Below the pieces are notes generated by a model, which saw only the letters and a list, made by a program, of their open reading frames with translations, was not told the origin of the DNA and did no database searches. From positions 1 to 64,000 of the forward strand of contig JACYLN010000081.1 in NCBI GenBank assembly GCA_015272515.1: 64,000 bases of DNA. Direction: 5' to 3'. A program made the position numbers and the translations under genes. Shown piece by piece: positions 26,618 through 34,190 of this stretch. Source of the DNA: Leptolyngbyaceae cyanobacterium C42_A2020_001 (lineage in GTDB: Bacteria > Cyanobacteriota > Cyanobacteriia > Leptolyngbyales > Leptolyngbyaceae). Numbering within the stretch: the stretch's first letter is position 1; each line of letters opens with the position of its first letter.

Positions 26618-27499
26618 TTACCGAGTTAGCAGCACCTTTTCAGCACTGGTTTTCTCATCATTCTTGGCGGAATTACTGCCCAACTTGCGCCCAATTGCAG
26701 CCGCAACTGGCGCTAAACTGTCAACCAAAGCTGTCATGGCATTTAATGACAATGCCTGGCGTGCATCAGAAACAGACTGCTCCGGCTCAGGATGACATTC
26801 GATAATTAAGCCATCGGCTCCACAGGCGATTGCCGCCCGTGCCAGATCGGGGATTAGTTCCCGTTTTCCGGTAGCATGGCTGGGATCCACAATCACAGGC
26901 AGATGAGTAAGTTGTTTCAGCGCTACGACCGCCCCCAGATCCAGCACATTCCGAGTGTAGGAGTCGAAGCTACGAATCCCCCGTTCACACAGCACCACAT
27001 TAGGGTTGCCGTGCGCCAGAATGTACTCCGCTGCCATCACAAACTCTTCAATCGTGGCGGCTAATCCCCGCTTTAGCAATACAGGCTTGTTTGCTTCACC
27101 CAGCGCCTTTAAGAGCTCAAAATTTTGCATATTGCGGCTACCTACCTGGAGCATATCGGCATAGGCGCATACCGGTTCAATTTGAGCGATCGCCATTACC
27201 TCGGTTACCACAGGCATTCCATACTGTTGCCGAACTGATGCCAGCACTCGCAGCCCATCTATTCCCATTCCCTGAAAACTATAAGGGGAGGTGCGTGGCT
27301 TATACACACCTCCCCTCAAAGCTTGAACATAACTGGTTGAGAGCGTTTGGGCAATCTGCTGCATCTGCTCCAAACTCTCAACTGCACACGGGCCACCAAT
27401 CACAATCACATCTTCTGCACCAATAGCAACCCGCTCACACAGATGAACTACAGTACGGTGGTCAGAATGGGATTTAGCTGCAAGTTTTGCGTTCAACAT
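26618..27499 (-). CDS. aroF: 3-deoxy-7-phosphoheptulonate (DAHP) synthase, type I-beta
   Basis: This enzyme condenses phosphoenolpyruvate and erythrose 4-phosphate, the first step of the shikimate pathway. ATG 27499 (MLNAKLAAK) follows GGAGTC at a suitable distance; an in-frame extension to 27628 is rejected because it crosses a terminator. The 293-residue product shows IGGPCAVES, RGGVYKPRTSPYSFQG, QVGSRNMQNFELL, LLKRGLAATIEEF, CERGIRSF, VIVDPSHATG and IIECHPEPE. The catalytic domain begins only about 30 residues from the N-terminus, so neither the ferredoxin-like allosteric domain of the Thermotoga enzyme nor a fused chorismate mutase is present. Control appears to be by the tandem leader attenuators upstream. 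Confidence 0.97.
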   Translation of the reverse strand: MLNAKLAAKSHSDHRTVVHLCERVAIGAEDVIVIGGPCAVESLEQMQQIAQTLSTSYVQALRGGVYKPRTSPYSFQGMGIDGLRVLASVRQQYGMPVVTEVMAIAQIEPVCAYADMLQVGSRNMQNFELLKALGEANKPVLLKRGLAATIEEFVMAAEYILAHGNPNVVLCERGIRSFDSYTRNVLDLGAVVALKQLTHLPVIVDPSHATGKRELIPDLARAAIACGADGLIIECHPEPEQSVSDARQALSLNAMTALVDSLAPVAAAIGRKLGSNSAKNDEKTSAEKVLLTR

Positions 27500-27525
27500 G
27501 GTTAAGACTCCTAAGTGGATTGTGG

Positions 27526-27559
27526 AAATAAAAAAGCCCGGAACCTGAGTCCCGGGCTT
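27526..27559 (-). terminator. aroF attenuator 2: intrinsic terminator
   Basis: Read on the minus strand: AAGCCCGG / CCGGGCTT (8 bp; plus-strand arms 27534-27541 and 27552-27559), then TTTTTTATTT. It ends about 27 bases before the aroF start codon, so RNA polymerase must read through it to express aroF. Its upstream arm can alternatively pair with the last codons of leader peptide 2. Confidence 0.9.
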
Positions 27560-27592
27560 GTGTGAATCAATGCACAACAAACTTACCCGGGA
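27550..27592 (-). promoter_or_regulatory. aroF attenuator 2: alternative (antiterminator) pairing
   Basis: On the minus-strand RNA, TCCCGGGT (27592-27585; the His-Pro-Gly-stop end of leader 2) can pair over 8 bases, one of them a wobble, with GCCCGGGA (27557-27550), the ascending arm of terminator 2. A competing hairpin, CCAGGGA-ACA-TCCCGGG (27602-27586), can form inside the leader. These give the classical 1:2, 2:3 and 3:4 pairing options. Confidence 0.7.
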
Positions 27593-27645
27593 TGTTCCCT
27601 GGTCCAAAAATAAAATCCGTAAAACCAACTGTTCAGGTGTGACAT
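27583..27645 (-). CDS. aroF leader peptide 2 (aromatic attenuator peptide)
   Basis: ATG 27645 to TAA 27583 encode MSHLNSWFYGFYFWTREHPG. Seven of the eight residues 7-14 are aromatic (W F Y G F Y F W), covering Trp, Phe and Tyr. The stop codon abuts the CCCGGG that can form the antiterminator. Ribosome stalling on scarce Trp-, Phe- or Tyr-tRNA would leave that strand free, so the downstream terminator would not form. A ribosome reaching the stop codon would cover it and allow termination. No strong Shine-Dalgarno is visible. It is too short for normal gene calling. Confidence 0.82.
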   Translation of the reverse strand: MSHLNSWFYGFYFWTREHPG

Positions 27646-27673
27646 GCGTTGAAGATTTGCGAGTTGGGTAACT

Positions 27674-27701
27674 AAAAAGCCGCAGGTTCTGGTCTGCGGC
27701 T
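27674..27701 (-). terminator. aroF attenuator 1: intrinsic terminator
   Basis: On the minus strand, AGCCGCAG pairs with CTGCGGCT (8 bp; plus-strand arms 27678-27685 and 27694-27701), followed by TTTTT. It lies between leader peptides 1 and 2. No complete minus-strand gene ends here, so its role is best explained as premature termination in the aroF leader. Confidence 0.88.
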
Positions 27702-27746
27702 CACCTAGAGAAGTTCAGCAAATGTCTTGCTCACTCCAGGTGAACC
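27698..27746 (-). promoter_or_regulatory. aroF attenuator 1: antiterminator stem
   Basis: On the minus-strand RNA, GGTTCACCTGGAG (27746-27734, the last codons of leader 1) pairs with CTCTAGGTGAGCC (27710-27698) over 13 consecutive positions, with two G-U wobbles. The second strand includes GCC, the start of terminator 1's ascending arm, so the two structures exclude each other. A small AGCAA/TTGCT hairpin lies in the loop. Confidence 0.8.
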
Positions 27747-27778
27747 AATAGATACCAAAAGTAAAACGCTTTAAGCAT
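27731..27778 (-). CDS. aroF leader peptide 1 (aromatic attenuator peptide)
   Basis: ATG 27778 to TGA 27731 encode MLKAFYFWYLLVHLE. Residues 5-9 are Phe-Tyr-Phe-Trp-Tyr, five consecutive aromatic codons covering all three aromatic amino acids. The following Val-His-Leu-Glu codons are one strand of the 13-bp antiterminator. The ribosome's position (stalled at the aromatic codons or parked at the stop) would therefore decide whether terminator 1 forms. A candidate promoter lies about 43 bases upstream. Confidence 0.82.
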   Translation of the reverse strand: MLKAFYFWYLLVHLE

Positions 27779-27820
27779 AGTGTTGGGGAATCTGCCTACA
27801 TTTAACTACCTTAGCTCGAC

Positions 27821-27848
27821 CGTATCAGAGAAAATCTCAGAACGTCAA
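27821..27848 (-). promoter_or_regulatory. Candidate promoter of the aroF leader transcript
   Basis: Minus strand: TTGACG (27848-27843), a 16-base spacer, then GATACG (27826-27821) as a weak -10. Transcription would begin near 27813, about 35 bases before leader peptide 1. The -35 is near consensus; the -10 matches only three of six. Confidence 0.4.
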
Positions 27849-28045
27849 GCCACGAATGGGTAGACTCTACGCAATTTGTATGAATATCTACTCTTACATC
27901 CAACCGCGAGGTTAGCCAAACAACACTCTCGGAGGAACTTGAGGTTTCTTCAGTTTCTTCTGGCACTTTAAGGAGTCTTCAAATTATTTCAGTACTTATA
28001 CTGTTCAACAGTTTTTAATATGTCTACAATTAAGGACACAGGGTG

Positions 28046-28324
28046 ATGGTTAATAACATGGCTTTGGATCCAGTAGATAACGTGTGGGCAGTGCCTCTGC
28101 TTCTCGGAGCATCTTTTTTACCGCTGGTTTCTACCCCAGCCTTTTATGAAAAAGCATTCAATAATCCGTTGGTCTTCAGTATAACTGCTGAAAGAGTCGC
28201 GATCGCAAACCTTGCGGGTAATTCTGTATCTGAGTATGAACCCCCTCCTGATATCGGCAAACCTAGACGAACTGGAGGTTCAGGAGGAAGGGTCGTATCA
28301 TCTCAGGTTTTGAATGTCATTTAG
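28046..28324 (+). CDS. Small exported-type hypothetical protein
   Basis: ATG 28046 (MVNNMALDP) has AAGGA about ten bases upstream. The 92-residue product has a hydrophobic stretch, VWAVPLLLGASFLPLV, ending near a possible cut (STPAFYEKAF). Its C-terminal motif, YEPPPDIGKPRRTGGSGGR, resembles the PPxxIGxPxRRxGGGTR segment near the mature N-terminus of cyanobacterial DUF928 proteins, but the rest of that domain is absent. It could be a truncated DUF928 gene or an independent short secreted protein. It is divergent from the aroF leader and followed by a strong hairpin. Confidence 0.5.
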   Translation: MVNNMALDPVDNVWAVPLLLGASFLPLVSTPAFYEKAFNNPLVFSITAERVAIANLAGNSVSEYEPPPDIGKPRRTGGSGGRVVSSQVLNVI

Positions 28325-28341
28325 CAAAACGCCTTTCAATA

Positions 28342-28379
28342 GAAAGAGAGGAGGGTAGTAATCTATCCTCCTCTCTTTC
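28342..28379. terminator. Hairpin between the small ORF and petA
   Basis: A 17-bp stem, GAAAGAGAGGAGGGTAG / CTATCCTCCTCTCTTTC, with one G-U and a four-base loop. It sits between two convergent genes and probably ends both transcripts; flanking T-runs are short. Confidence 0.75.
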
Positions 28380-28412
28380 AGTGACTTGAACAATCAACCA
28401 GAATTAGCAAGT

Positions 28413-29399
28413 TTAAAACTGCATTTCCGCTTCTTGCACTTTCTCAATCTGCTTCTTCTTGAGCACTAGCATGATTTGAGCTAGGGTGACAATGACGAAG
28501 AAAGCAAGCAAGCCGAGAATCCGATTTGGACTTTGTAGAACGATTTCGGCATCAACCTGTCCAAATCCACCAACGTTTGGGTTGTCGGTTAAGGCATCGC
28601 CTGACTTCACTTCCTGCCCTTCAGCAATGAGTAAGGGAGGTCCCGCGGGAACGGTATCAACAACTGTGTTACCATCCGCCGTTTGGATCGTTACCTGGTA
28701 ACCACCATCTTCTGCTTTAGCAATTTGGCTAACAGTTCCACTTGCAGAGGCGTTGTAAACAGCGTTATTACTCTTTTCACCGTTGGGGTACACCTGCCCA
28801 CGTCCACGGTTTCCGCCTACGTGTACTGAGTACTTGCCGAAGGAAACACTCTTGTCTGTGTTAGGGTCGGGAGATAAAACAGGGAAGGTGATTTCCTGAT
28901 ATTGCTCACCTGGTAAGGGACCAACAACAATAATGTTTTCCTTATCTTCACTGTAGGGTTGGAAGTAGACATCCTGAACCCGTTCCTTCATTTCTTCAGG
29001 AATGCGGTCTTCGGGAGCAAGCTTAAAACCTTCAGGCAGCATTAGCACAGCGCCGACGTTTAGCGGTCCTTTCTCACCACCTGCCACAACTTGTTGAACG
29101 CTGGTATCGTAGGGGATTTTGACAACCGCTTCAAATACAGTGTCTGGTAGAACGGCTTGGGGAACTTCTACGTAAGTGGGCTTTGCTGCCAAGTGACAGT
29201 TAGCACAAACAATCCGTCCGGTTGCCTCACGGGGAGTTTCGTAAGCCTGTTGAGCAAAGATGGGATAGGCGATCGCGGTTTGAGGTAACGCCAGGCTACC
29301 AACTAGTAATAGGGTGATGGTGGCGATCGTGACTGTGGCGACGCGCCTAAGATTGGCGAGACTCTCTAGCAATACTTCTGTCAAAAAGCGTGTTCTCAT
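28413..29399 (-). CDS. petA: Cytochrome f (apocytochrome f of the b6f complex)
   Basis: The 328-residue precursor starts at ATG 29399. The signal peptide and first membrane helix cover residues 1-44, and the mature N-terminus is Y45 ([10 protein letters not shown]), whose amino group is an axial heme ligand. CANCH (C65, C68, H69) binds heme c. The large lumenal beta domain follows, and a C-terminal helix ([20 protein letters not shown]) anchors it in the thylakoid. It passes electrons from the Rieske protein to plastocyanin or cytochrome c6. It is downstream of petC with about 110 bases between, the normal cyanobacterial petCA operon. Confidence 0.98.
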   Translation of the reverse strand: MRTRFLTEVLLESLANLRRVATVTIATITLLLVGSLALPQTAIAYPIFAQQAYETPREATGRIVCANCHLAAKPTYVEVPQAVLPDTVFEAVVKIPYDTSVQQVVAGGEKGPLNVGAVLMLPEGFKLAPEDRIPEEMKERVQDVYFQPYSEDKENIIVVGPLPGEQYQEITFPVLSPDPNTDKSVSFGKYSVHVGGNRGRGQVYPNGEKSNNAVYNASASGTVSQIAKAEDGGYQVTIQTADGNTVVDTVPAGPPLLIAEGQEVKSGDALTDNPNVGGFGQVDAEIVLQSPNRILGLLAFFVIVTLAQIMLVLKKKQIEKVQEAEMQF

Positions 29400-29507
29400 G
29401 TCTGATTCAGGTTCAATAGCAAGGATGTGGGCAGGATCGAGGCTCAACAAGTGACAAACGCAACGAACTTCGATCAAGCGAAAATGAAACTCAGGCTAGG
29501 AAGGGAT

Positions 29508-30047
29508 TTAAGCCCACCAGGGGGCTTCACCTGTCCGGAAGTCGGTTTCTGTCCACGGCGTGAACGAAACTTTGTCGTCTTCAACGCTGGCATGAACAAG
29601 TGCCAAAGATAGCGGAGCTGGTCCCCGAACAACTTTACCCTCGCTGTCGTACTGAGAACCATGACAAGGGCACATAAACTTGTTTTCGTTGGCATTCCAG
29701 GGGACAACGCAACCCAGGTGAGTACAAACCGCGTTCAACCCAAAGCTAGCGATTGACTTATCTTCCTGAACGATGATGTAGGTGGGATCGCCTTTCAATC
29801 CTTGAGCCAATACGTGGTCACCTGGATTGTGAGTAGACAGGAATTCAGTAACTCCAATGTCGTTTCCAAGTGCATCCTTTGCTGTTACGCCGCCACCACT
29901 GCCGCCTTTGGAAGGAGGAATGAAGTAGTTAATAACTGGATAGAGCATACCCAGAACCGCGCCTGCGCCTGTACCCACCATCAAAAGGTTCATAAATTGG
30001 CGACGACCCATATCAGGTACATCGGGAGATCCAGAGAGTTGAGTCAT
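29508..30047 (-). CDS. petC: Rieske iron-sulfur protein of cytochrome b6f
   Basis: The 179-residue protein starts at ATG 30047 (MTQLSGSPD). A twin-arginine type N-terminus (MGRRQFMN) precedes the membrane helix (about residues 20-42), then a Gly-rich hinge (SKGGSGGG). The 2Fe-2S ligand motifs are CTHLGC (108-113) and CPCHGSQYD (126-134). It oxidises plastoquinol and passes electrons to cytochrome f, encoded just downstream. Length and order match the major PetC isoform. Confidence 0.98.
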   Translation of the reverse strand: MTQLSGSPDVPDMGRRQFMNLLMVGTGAGAVLGMLYPVINYFIPPSKGGSGGGVTAKDALGNDIGVTEFLSTHNPGDHVLAQGLKGDPTYIIVQEDKSIASFGLNAVCTHLGCVVPWNANENKFMCPCHGSQYDSEGKVVRGPAPLSLALVHASVEDDKVSFTPWTETDFRTGEAPWWA

Positions 30048-30149
30048 AATGTTAAACAATGTTAAGGATTGAGCTTACTTTAGAACAATCGCGTGCTTGC
30101 TCCGCGCACTAAGCCTGCTGGTTGGATCTGGCTACAGACCAGGCGTATA

Positions 30150-30187
30150 CCTGTAAACCTGTAAAAGCCACAGGTGACCCTGTAAAA
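30150..30187. promoter_or_regulatory. Direct repeats in the petC upstream region
   Basis: The 345-base gap between petC and glmU contains CCTGTAAA at 30150, 30158 and 30179 (starts), with related ACAGGT and TTGCAGG units nearby. On the minus strand these read TTTACAGG, head to tail, about 100-140 bases before petC. They could be a transcription-factor site. The 8-base period does not match the 10-base HLR1 pattern. No ORF is present. Confidence 0.4.
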
Positions 30188-30392
30188 CAGCTAACGCCCT
30201 GCTAAAGCAATCAAGGTGCTTTGCGAAAGCTGTTTGCAGGTGTCAATGGTAATTATTACATTGTGTAAGCATCCTGAAAAACTCCAAAAACCGATTTGAA
30301 TTGATACGAAATGTTAAGGCTGCTGTTGGATTGATTGGGGTAAGCGGGGTTATTTGTTGAATTTCTCTAAGTTGAAGCACGCTAAATTTGGC

Positions 30393-31787
30393 TCAACTTG
30401 GCTGTGGTTCTGAGTTGGTACTGGTTAAGCGCCATCCCGGTTTTACAACCTGGCGCGATCGCGCGATGACTAGGCAATCATCTGGCACACTCTCGGTTAT
30501 CGTGGAGCCAGCCGCAACCGTGACTGCTTCACCCAGGCTAATGGGTGCAACCAAAACGCTATTGGAACCTGTTTTTGTACGATCGCCAATTGTGGTCGGA
30601 TGTTTCTTGACCCCATCGTAGTTAGCCGTAATCGTTCCGGCTCCAATATTGACGTGGTTGCCCGCGGTAGTGTCGCCCAGGTAGGAAAGGTGAGCCACAT
30701 TGGTGCGATCGCCTAATTTCGTGTTTTTTAGTTCTACGAAATTACCGATTCGACACTTGTGACCAACTTGAACCTGCCCTCGAAGATGGCTGTAAGGACC
30801 GACTTGAGTGTCATCCGCGATCGTGCTATTGCTAACCACCGAATACAGCACTGTCACATTTCTACCAATCTGGCTGTTTTCAATCAGGCTACCAGGTCCA
30901 ACGCGACTGCCCGAACTAATCACTGTTTTGCCCCGCAGATGGGTTTGGGGTTCAACAATCACATCAGGTTCTAGTTGGACTGTGTCATCAATTGTGGTGC
31001 TGTCTGGATCGATTAGGGTCACGCCCTTTCGCATCCAATCGTCCTTAAGTCGAGTTTGCAGAATACCGTAGGCATCGGCGAGTTGTTTGCGATCGTTAAT
31101 GCCTAAAATCTCCTGGTAATCATCCACATCAAATACCGTGACTGGGTCTAAGTAATTTACTGCGTCAGTCAAATAATACTCTTGCTGATCGTTGTCAGCC
31201 GTGACTTTTGGGAGCACGTCAGCCAGAGATGACCAGCGAAAACAATACACTCCAGCATTAATTCGACGGTTTTGCTTCTGAGCCGGAGAGCAATCGCGGT
31301 CTTCTACAATTTGCTGCAATATATTTTGACCATTGCAAAATACGCGTCCGTACCCTTTGGGGTTTGGTAGATGTGCCGTCAAAATTGTGGCGAGGCTATT
31401 ATTTTCTTGATGGGTTTTAAGTAGCAGTTCGAGGGTCTCTGGTCGTAGAAGTGGAACATCGCCATTGAGCACTAACAAATCCCCATCAAAATCTTGTAGG
31501 TGAGGTAGAAGCTGTTGAACGGCGTGCCCCGTACCTAATTGTTCCTGTTGCTGGACAAATTCTAAAGGCGGCAGAATAGGATCTGTCATTTGCGGAGTGG
31601 TTAACGCTTCAGTGACTAATTCCGCGCGATACCCCACAATGACCAAACGCCGAACGGGTTCAAGCGGCTTCACACTACTGAGCACCCACTCAATCAGCGA
31701 TCGCCCACCCAATCGATGCAAAACTTTGGGCAAATCCGACTTCATTCGGGTGCCACGCCCAGCCGCTAAAATTGCTACTGCTACCAT
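30393..31787 (-). CDS. glmU: Bifunctional GlmU: GlcN-1-P acetyltransferase / GlcNAc-1-P uridyltransferase
   Basis: The 464-residue enzyme makes UDP-GlcNAc for peptidoglycan and lipopolysaccharide. The N-terminal uridyltransferase has [18 protein letters not shown] (residues 7-24) and LNGDVPLL. The C-terminal left-handed beta helix has hexapeptide repeats from about residue 250 and the active-site region [24 protein letters not shown], then [11 protein letters not shown]. Normal length for the family. It is the only cell-wall nucleotide-sugar gene here besides mraY and murD. Confidence 0.97.
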   Translation of the reverse strand: MVAVAILAAGRGTRMKSDLPKVLHRLGGRSLIEWVLSSVKPLEPVRRLVIVGYRAELVTEALTTPQMTDPILPPLEFVQQQEQLGTGHAVQQLLPHLQDFDGDLLVLNGDVPLLRPETLELLLKTHQENNSLATILTAHLPNPKGYGRVFCNGQNILQQIVEDRDCSPAQKQNRRINAGVYCFRWSSLADVLPKVTADNDQQEYYLTDAVNYLDPVTVFDVDDYQEILGINDRKQLADAYGILQTRLKDDWMRKGVTLIDPDSTTIDDTVQLEPDVIVEPQTHLRGKTVISSGSRVGPGSLIENSQIGRNVTVLYSVVSNSTIADDTQVGPYSHLRGQVQVGHKCRIGNFVELKNTKLGDRTNVAHLSYLGDTTAGNHVNIGAGTITANYDGVKKHPTTIGDRTKTGSNSVLVAPISLGEAVTVAAGSTITESVPDDCLVIARSRQVVKPGWRLTSTNSEPQPS

Positions 31788-31870
31788 GCCTTGTTCAAAA
31801 CCTGTCGATCTGCGTCTTTAAGCTTATCGGAGAAGGCGTAGGAGATGAAGATGGCACTGAACATCGTCTC

Positions 31871-32899
31871 TTAAGCAGCCGAAGACGCTGGCTGAACCAA
31901 ACCTGCTGGCGGCTGTTCAAACTCGCAGGGGGTGCCTCTTAACAATTGAATGAACTCTTTAAACTGTGCCACTAATGCTGCGTTACGCCATCCTTTGGCA
32001 GTTTCCTCATCCAAAATTGCTAAAGCTTCCTCCGGGGTGAATGCTCGCTTGTAAGGACGTTCGCTAGTTAATGCGTCGTAAATATCAATCAACTGAAACA
32101 CCTGAGCTAAAAACGGAATTTGATCCCCTACTAATCCGTCAGGATAGCCAGATCCATCCCAGCGTTCGTGATGATGGCGAATGATAGGGACTACACCACG
32201 CATAGTCCGAAGTGGCTGACAGATGCGTTCCCCAATGGAAACGTGCTGCTGCATAATTTCCCACTCTTCAGCGGTTAGTTTCCCTGGTTTTAGCAAGACT
32301 GCATCGGGAATGCCGATTTTGCCGATGTCGTGGAGGTAACCTCCCCACATCAAATCTCGTACTTCGTTGCGTGGCAGCCCCAAAAACTCTCCAAACGCTT
32401 TTCCCCGTTTTACAAGACGCTCACAATGGTCGCCAGTGTTTGGATCGCGGCTCTCAATGGTACGAGCGATTGAGAACAATACCTGTTCGGCATGATCCAG
32501 ATCTTCATTGAGCCGCTTTTGCCGAATCAGTGACTTGACTCGAGCCGATAGCTCTAATTGATCAAAAGGCTTGGTCAGGAAGTCATCGCCTCCGGCTTCA
32601 ATTCCCCTCAGACGAGAACGGCGATCGTCCAGAGCCGTGACAAACACGATGGGAGTTAACCGGGTATGTTCGTCTTGCTTAAGGTGACGGCAAACCTCAA
32701 ACCCATCCATGCCAGGCATCATTACATCTAGCAGGATTAAATCCGGATTCCCTGAGTTCACCATTTCCAGGGCGACTGGACCACTATCTGCTTCAATTAC
32801 GTCGTACCCCTCAACCGACAACAACGCAACAGCCGTCATTCGGCTAGAAGGGTGGTCGTCAACAACAAGAACTCGGGGACGCTCTGATGAATGATTCAC
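31871..32899 (-). CDS. Response regulator with HD-GYP phosphodiesterase domain
   Basis: GTG 32899 (NHSSERPRVLVVDDHPSS) is preferred over an upstream extension that reads through a hydrophobic, unrelated stretch. The 342-residue product has a receiver domain (phosphoacceptor D in LILLDVMMPG, T in FVTALD, K in FLTKPFD), then an HD-GYP domain with YLHDIGKIGIPD, HHERWDGSGYPDGL and a DIYDALTSERPYK segment. Such proteins hydrolyse cyclic-di-GMP when phosphorylated. No histidine kinase is adjacent. Related to RpfG-type regulators. Confidence 0.92.
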   Translation of the reverse strand: MNHSSERPRVLVVDDHPSSRMTAVALLSVEGYDVIEADSGPVALEMVNSGNPDLILLDVMMPGMDGFEVCRHLKQDEHTRLTPIVFVTALDDRRSRLRGIEAGGDDFLTKPFDQLELSARVKSLIRQKRLNEDLDHAEQVLFSIARTIESRDPNTGDHCERLVKRGKAFGEFLGLPRNEVRDLMWGGYLHDIGKIGIPDAVLLKPGKLTAEEWEIMQQHVSIGERICQPLRTMRGVVPIIRHHHERWDGSGYPDGLVGDQIPFLAQVFQLIDIYDALTSERPYKRAFTPEEALAILDEETAKGWRNAALVAQFKEFIQLLRGTPCEFEQPPAGLVQPASSAA

Positions 32900-33179
32900 G
32901 GGAAAAGACCTTGCGTTAAGAAATGGTAGAAACACCAGTAAAGCCCGAATTGGATAGGCTCTACTCATCTATTCGGACATTTCTACTCCAGTATGGTCAA
33001 TCACTCAAATGGAGAAATCAGGTTTTTTACGGAGATCAATTCTTCACAACACCTATATCTTGTGAGGATTGCGAAGAACAGGCGATCGCTTCCCCAAAAA
33101 CTAACCCATCTGACCTCGCCTCCCAATCTCGATAGCGCCCCCTCAAGAAGCAACTCAATTCAGTTGAGTGGGAGCGTAG

Positions 33180-33413
33180 TTAAGATTTTGGGGAGATCTG
33201 TATCGCCAAATCATCAAACTTCATTGTGAGCTGAGATTGGCCAAGGGCAGGAACGGCACTGTCACTCACTGCTTTTTGCCGATTTTTTAAGAAAACGGCT
33301 TGTTCAAAATTTTTATCTAAAATCTCTGTACGACAACGCCGACACAACCAGTAAGCTTGCCCAGCACGGATATGGCGTAATAAAACATCTGAACAAAATG
33401 GGCAATTAGCCAT
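33180..33413 (-). CDS. Small zinc-ribbon protein
   Basis: A 77-residue protein from ATG 33413. MANCPFCSDVLLRHIRAGQAYWLCRRCR gives C4-x2-C7 and C24-x2-C27, a typical zinc ribbon. The remaining 50 residues are polar with a Lys/Asn-rich helix. Similar short proteins occur beside signalling genes in cyanobacteria, but I do not know a function. It lies upstream of the HD-GYP regulator on the same strand, about 280 bases apart. Confidence 0.65.
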   Translation of the reverse strand: MANCPFCSDVLLRHIRAGQAYWLCRRCRTEILDKNFEQAVFLKNRQKAVSDSAVPALGQSQLTMKFDDLAIQISPKS

Positions 33414-33853
33414 CTTAAAGTTTCCATCTAATTTAGTATTGAATGCTTAGAATCTCTCAAAGCCGCTTGCAGTAACGGAGAAACATATCAACTTCAAGTA
33501 TTCAATGAGGCTGAAAACTTAAACCCTGCAAATTTCATATCGGAAACGTTTTAGAGCACTGCTGTAGGTGCACCAATACGTCAATTGTTGCCTTTTCAGT
33601 TACAAACCACTTGTATCACTCAGTACAAATTCAAATAAGTTCATAGAGACATTACTAAGGGCCGGTTTTTGCTCAAGCTTCTTAATAAACTCAAATTGAT
33701 GCAAGTGAGGCGCAAATCCAATGCTCTGCAATTTTTGTAGGGTAAGGTTTAGACCTCCCGTGGCTCGATCAAAAGTCGCAGTTTGATGTGAACGAGCACA
33801 AACGCTTAGCGCTAGGATTGTTTACGGAAGCAATTGCGAAGCAAAGGTGAATT
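33414..33853. other. 440-base intergenic region
   Basis: This is a divergent region between the zinc-ribbon gene and nfu. I see no ORF of note, tRNA or terminator. It should hold promoters for both sides. Confidence 0.5.
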
Positions 33854-34096
33854 ATGTCTCAAGCACTAACGCTCACTCCTGAAAACGTTGAAACCGTCTT
33901 GGATGAAATGCGTCCTTACCTGATGGCAGACGGTGGCAATGTGGAACTAGTTGAGATTGATGGTCCGGTTGTAAAATTGCGGCTTCAAGGGGCGTGTGGT
34001 TCTTGCCCCAGCTCCACGATGACCCTGAGAATGGGTATTGAACGTCGCTTGCGGGAATTTATTCCGGAAATTGCTGAAGTTGAGCAAGTGATATAA
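33854..34096 (+). CDS. nfu: NifU-like iron-sulfur scaffold protein (Nfu)
   Basis: The 80-residue stand-alone NifU C-terminal domain has [30 protein letters not shown] and the cluster-binding CGSCPSS (Cys-x2-Cys). It holds and passes on 4Fe-4S clusters, important for photosystem I in cyanobacteria and for chloroplast CnfU. The length equals that of Synechocystis-type Nfu. ATG 33854 follows AAGG. The GH57 gene starts 94 bases downstream. Confidence 0.95.
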   Translation: MSQALTLTPENVETVLDEMRPYLMADGGNVELVEIDGPVVKLRLQGACGSCPSSTMTLRMGIERRLREFIPEIAEVEQVI

Positions 34097-34190
34097 GAGG
34101 AACTTGGGGTTAGGGGCTAGGAGTGAATACGCCTCAGCTCTACCCCTCCCCTCCATCCCCCTAACTCCTTGCCCTCTACCTTCTATCTCT

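Noticed and set aside
27500-27628. Longer N-terminus for DAHP synthase
   Set aside because: The extension starts at TTG, overlaps leader peptide 2 in another frame and crosses the attenuator terminator; ATG 27499 fits the family start.
30150-30187. HLR1 site upstream of petC
   Set aside because: Repeats are spaced 8 and 21 bases apart, not 10, and end in GG rather than A/T; kept only as an unassigned direct repeat.
32923-33135. Plus-strand ORF opposite the HD-GYP gene start
   Set aside because: No recognisable protein features and it overlaps the likely promoter and 5' end of the regulator.
34104-34190. N-terminal extension of the GH57 protein
   Set aside because: Encoded by pyrimidine-rich repeat sequence; homology begins at MPHPLYVAFIWHQHQP.
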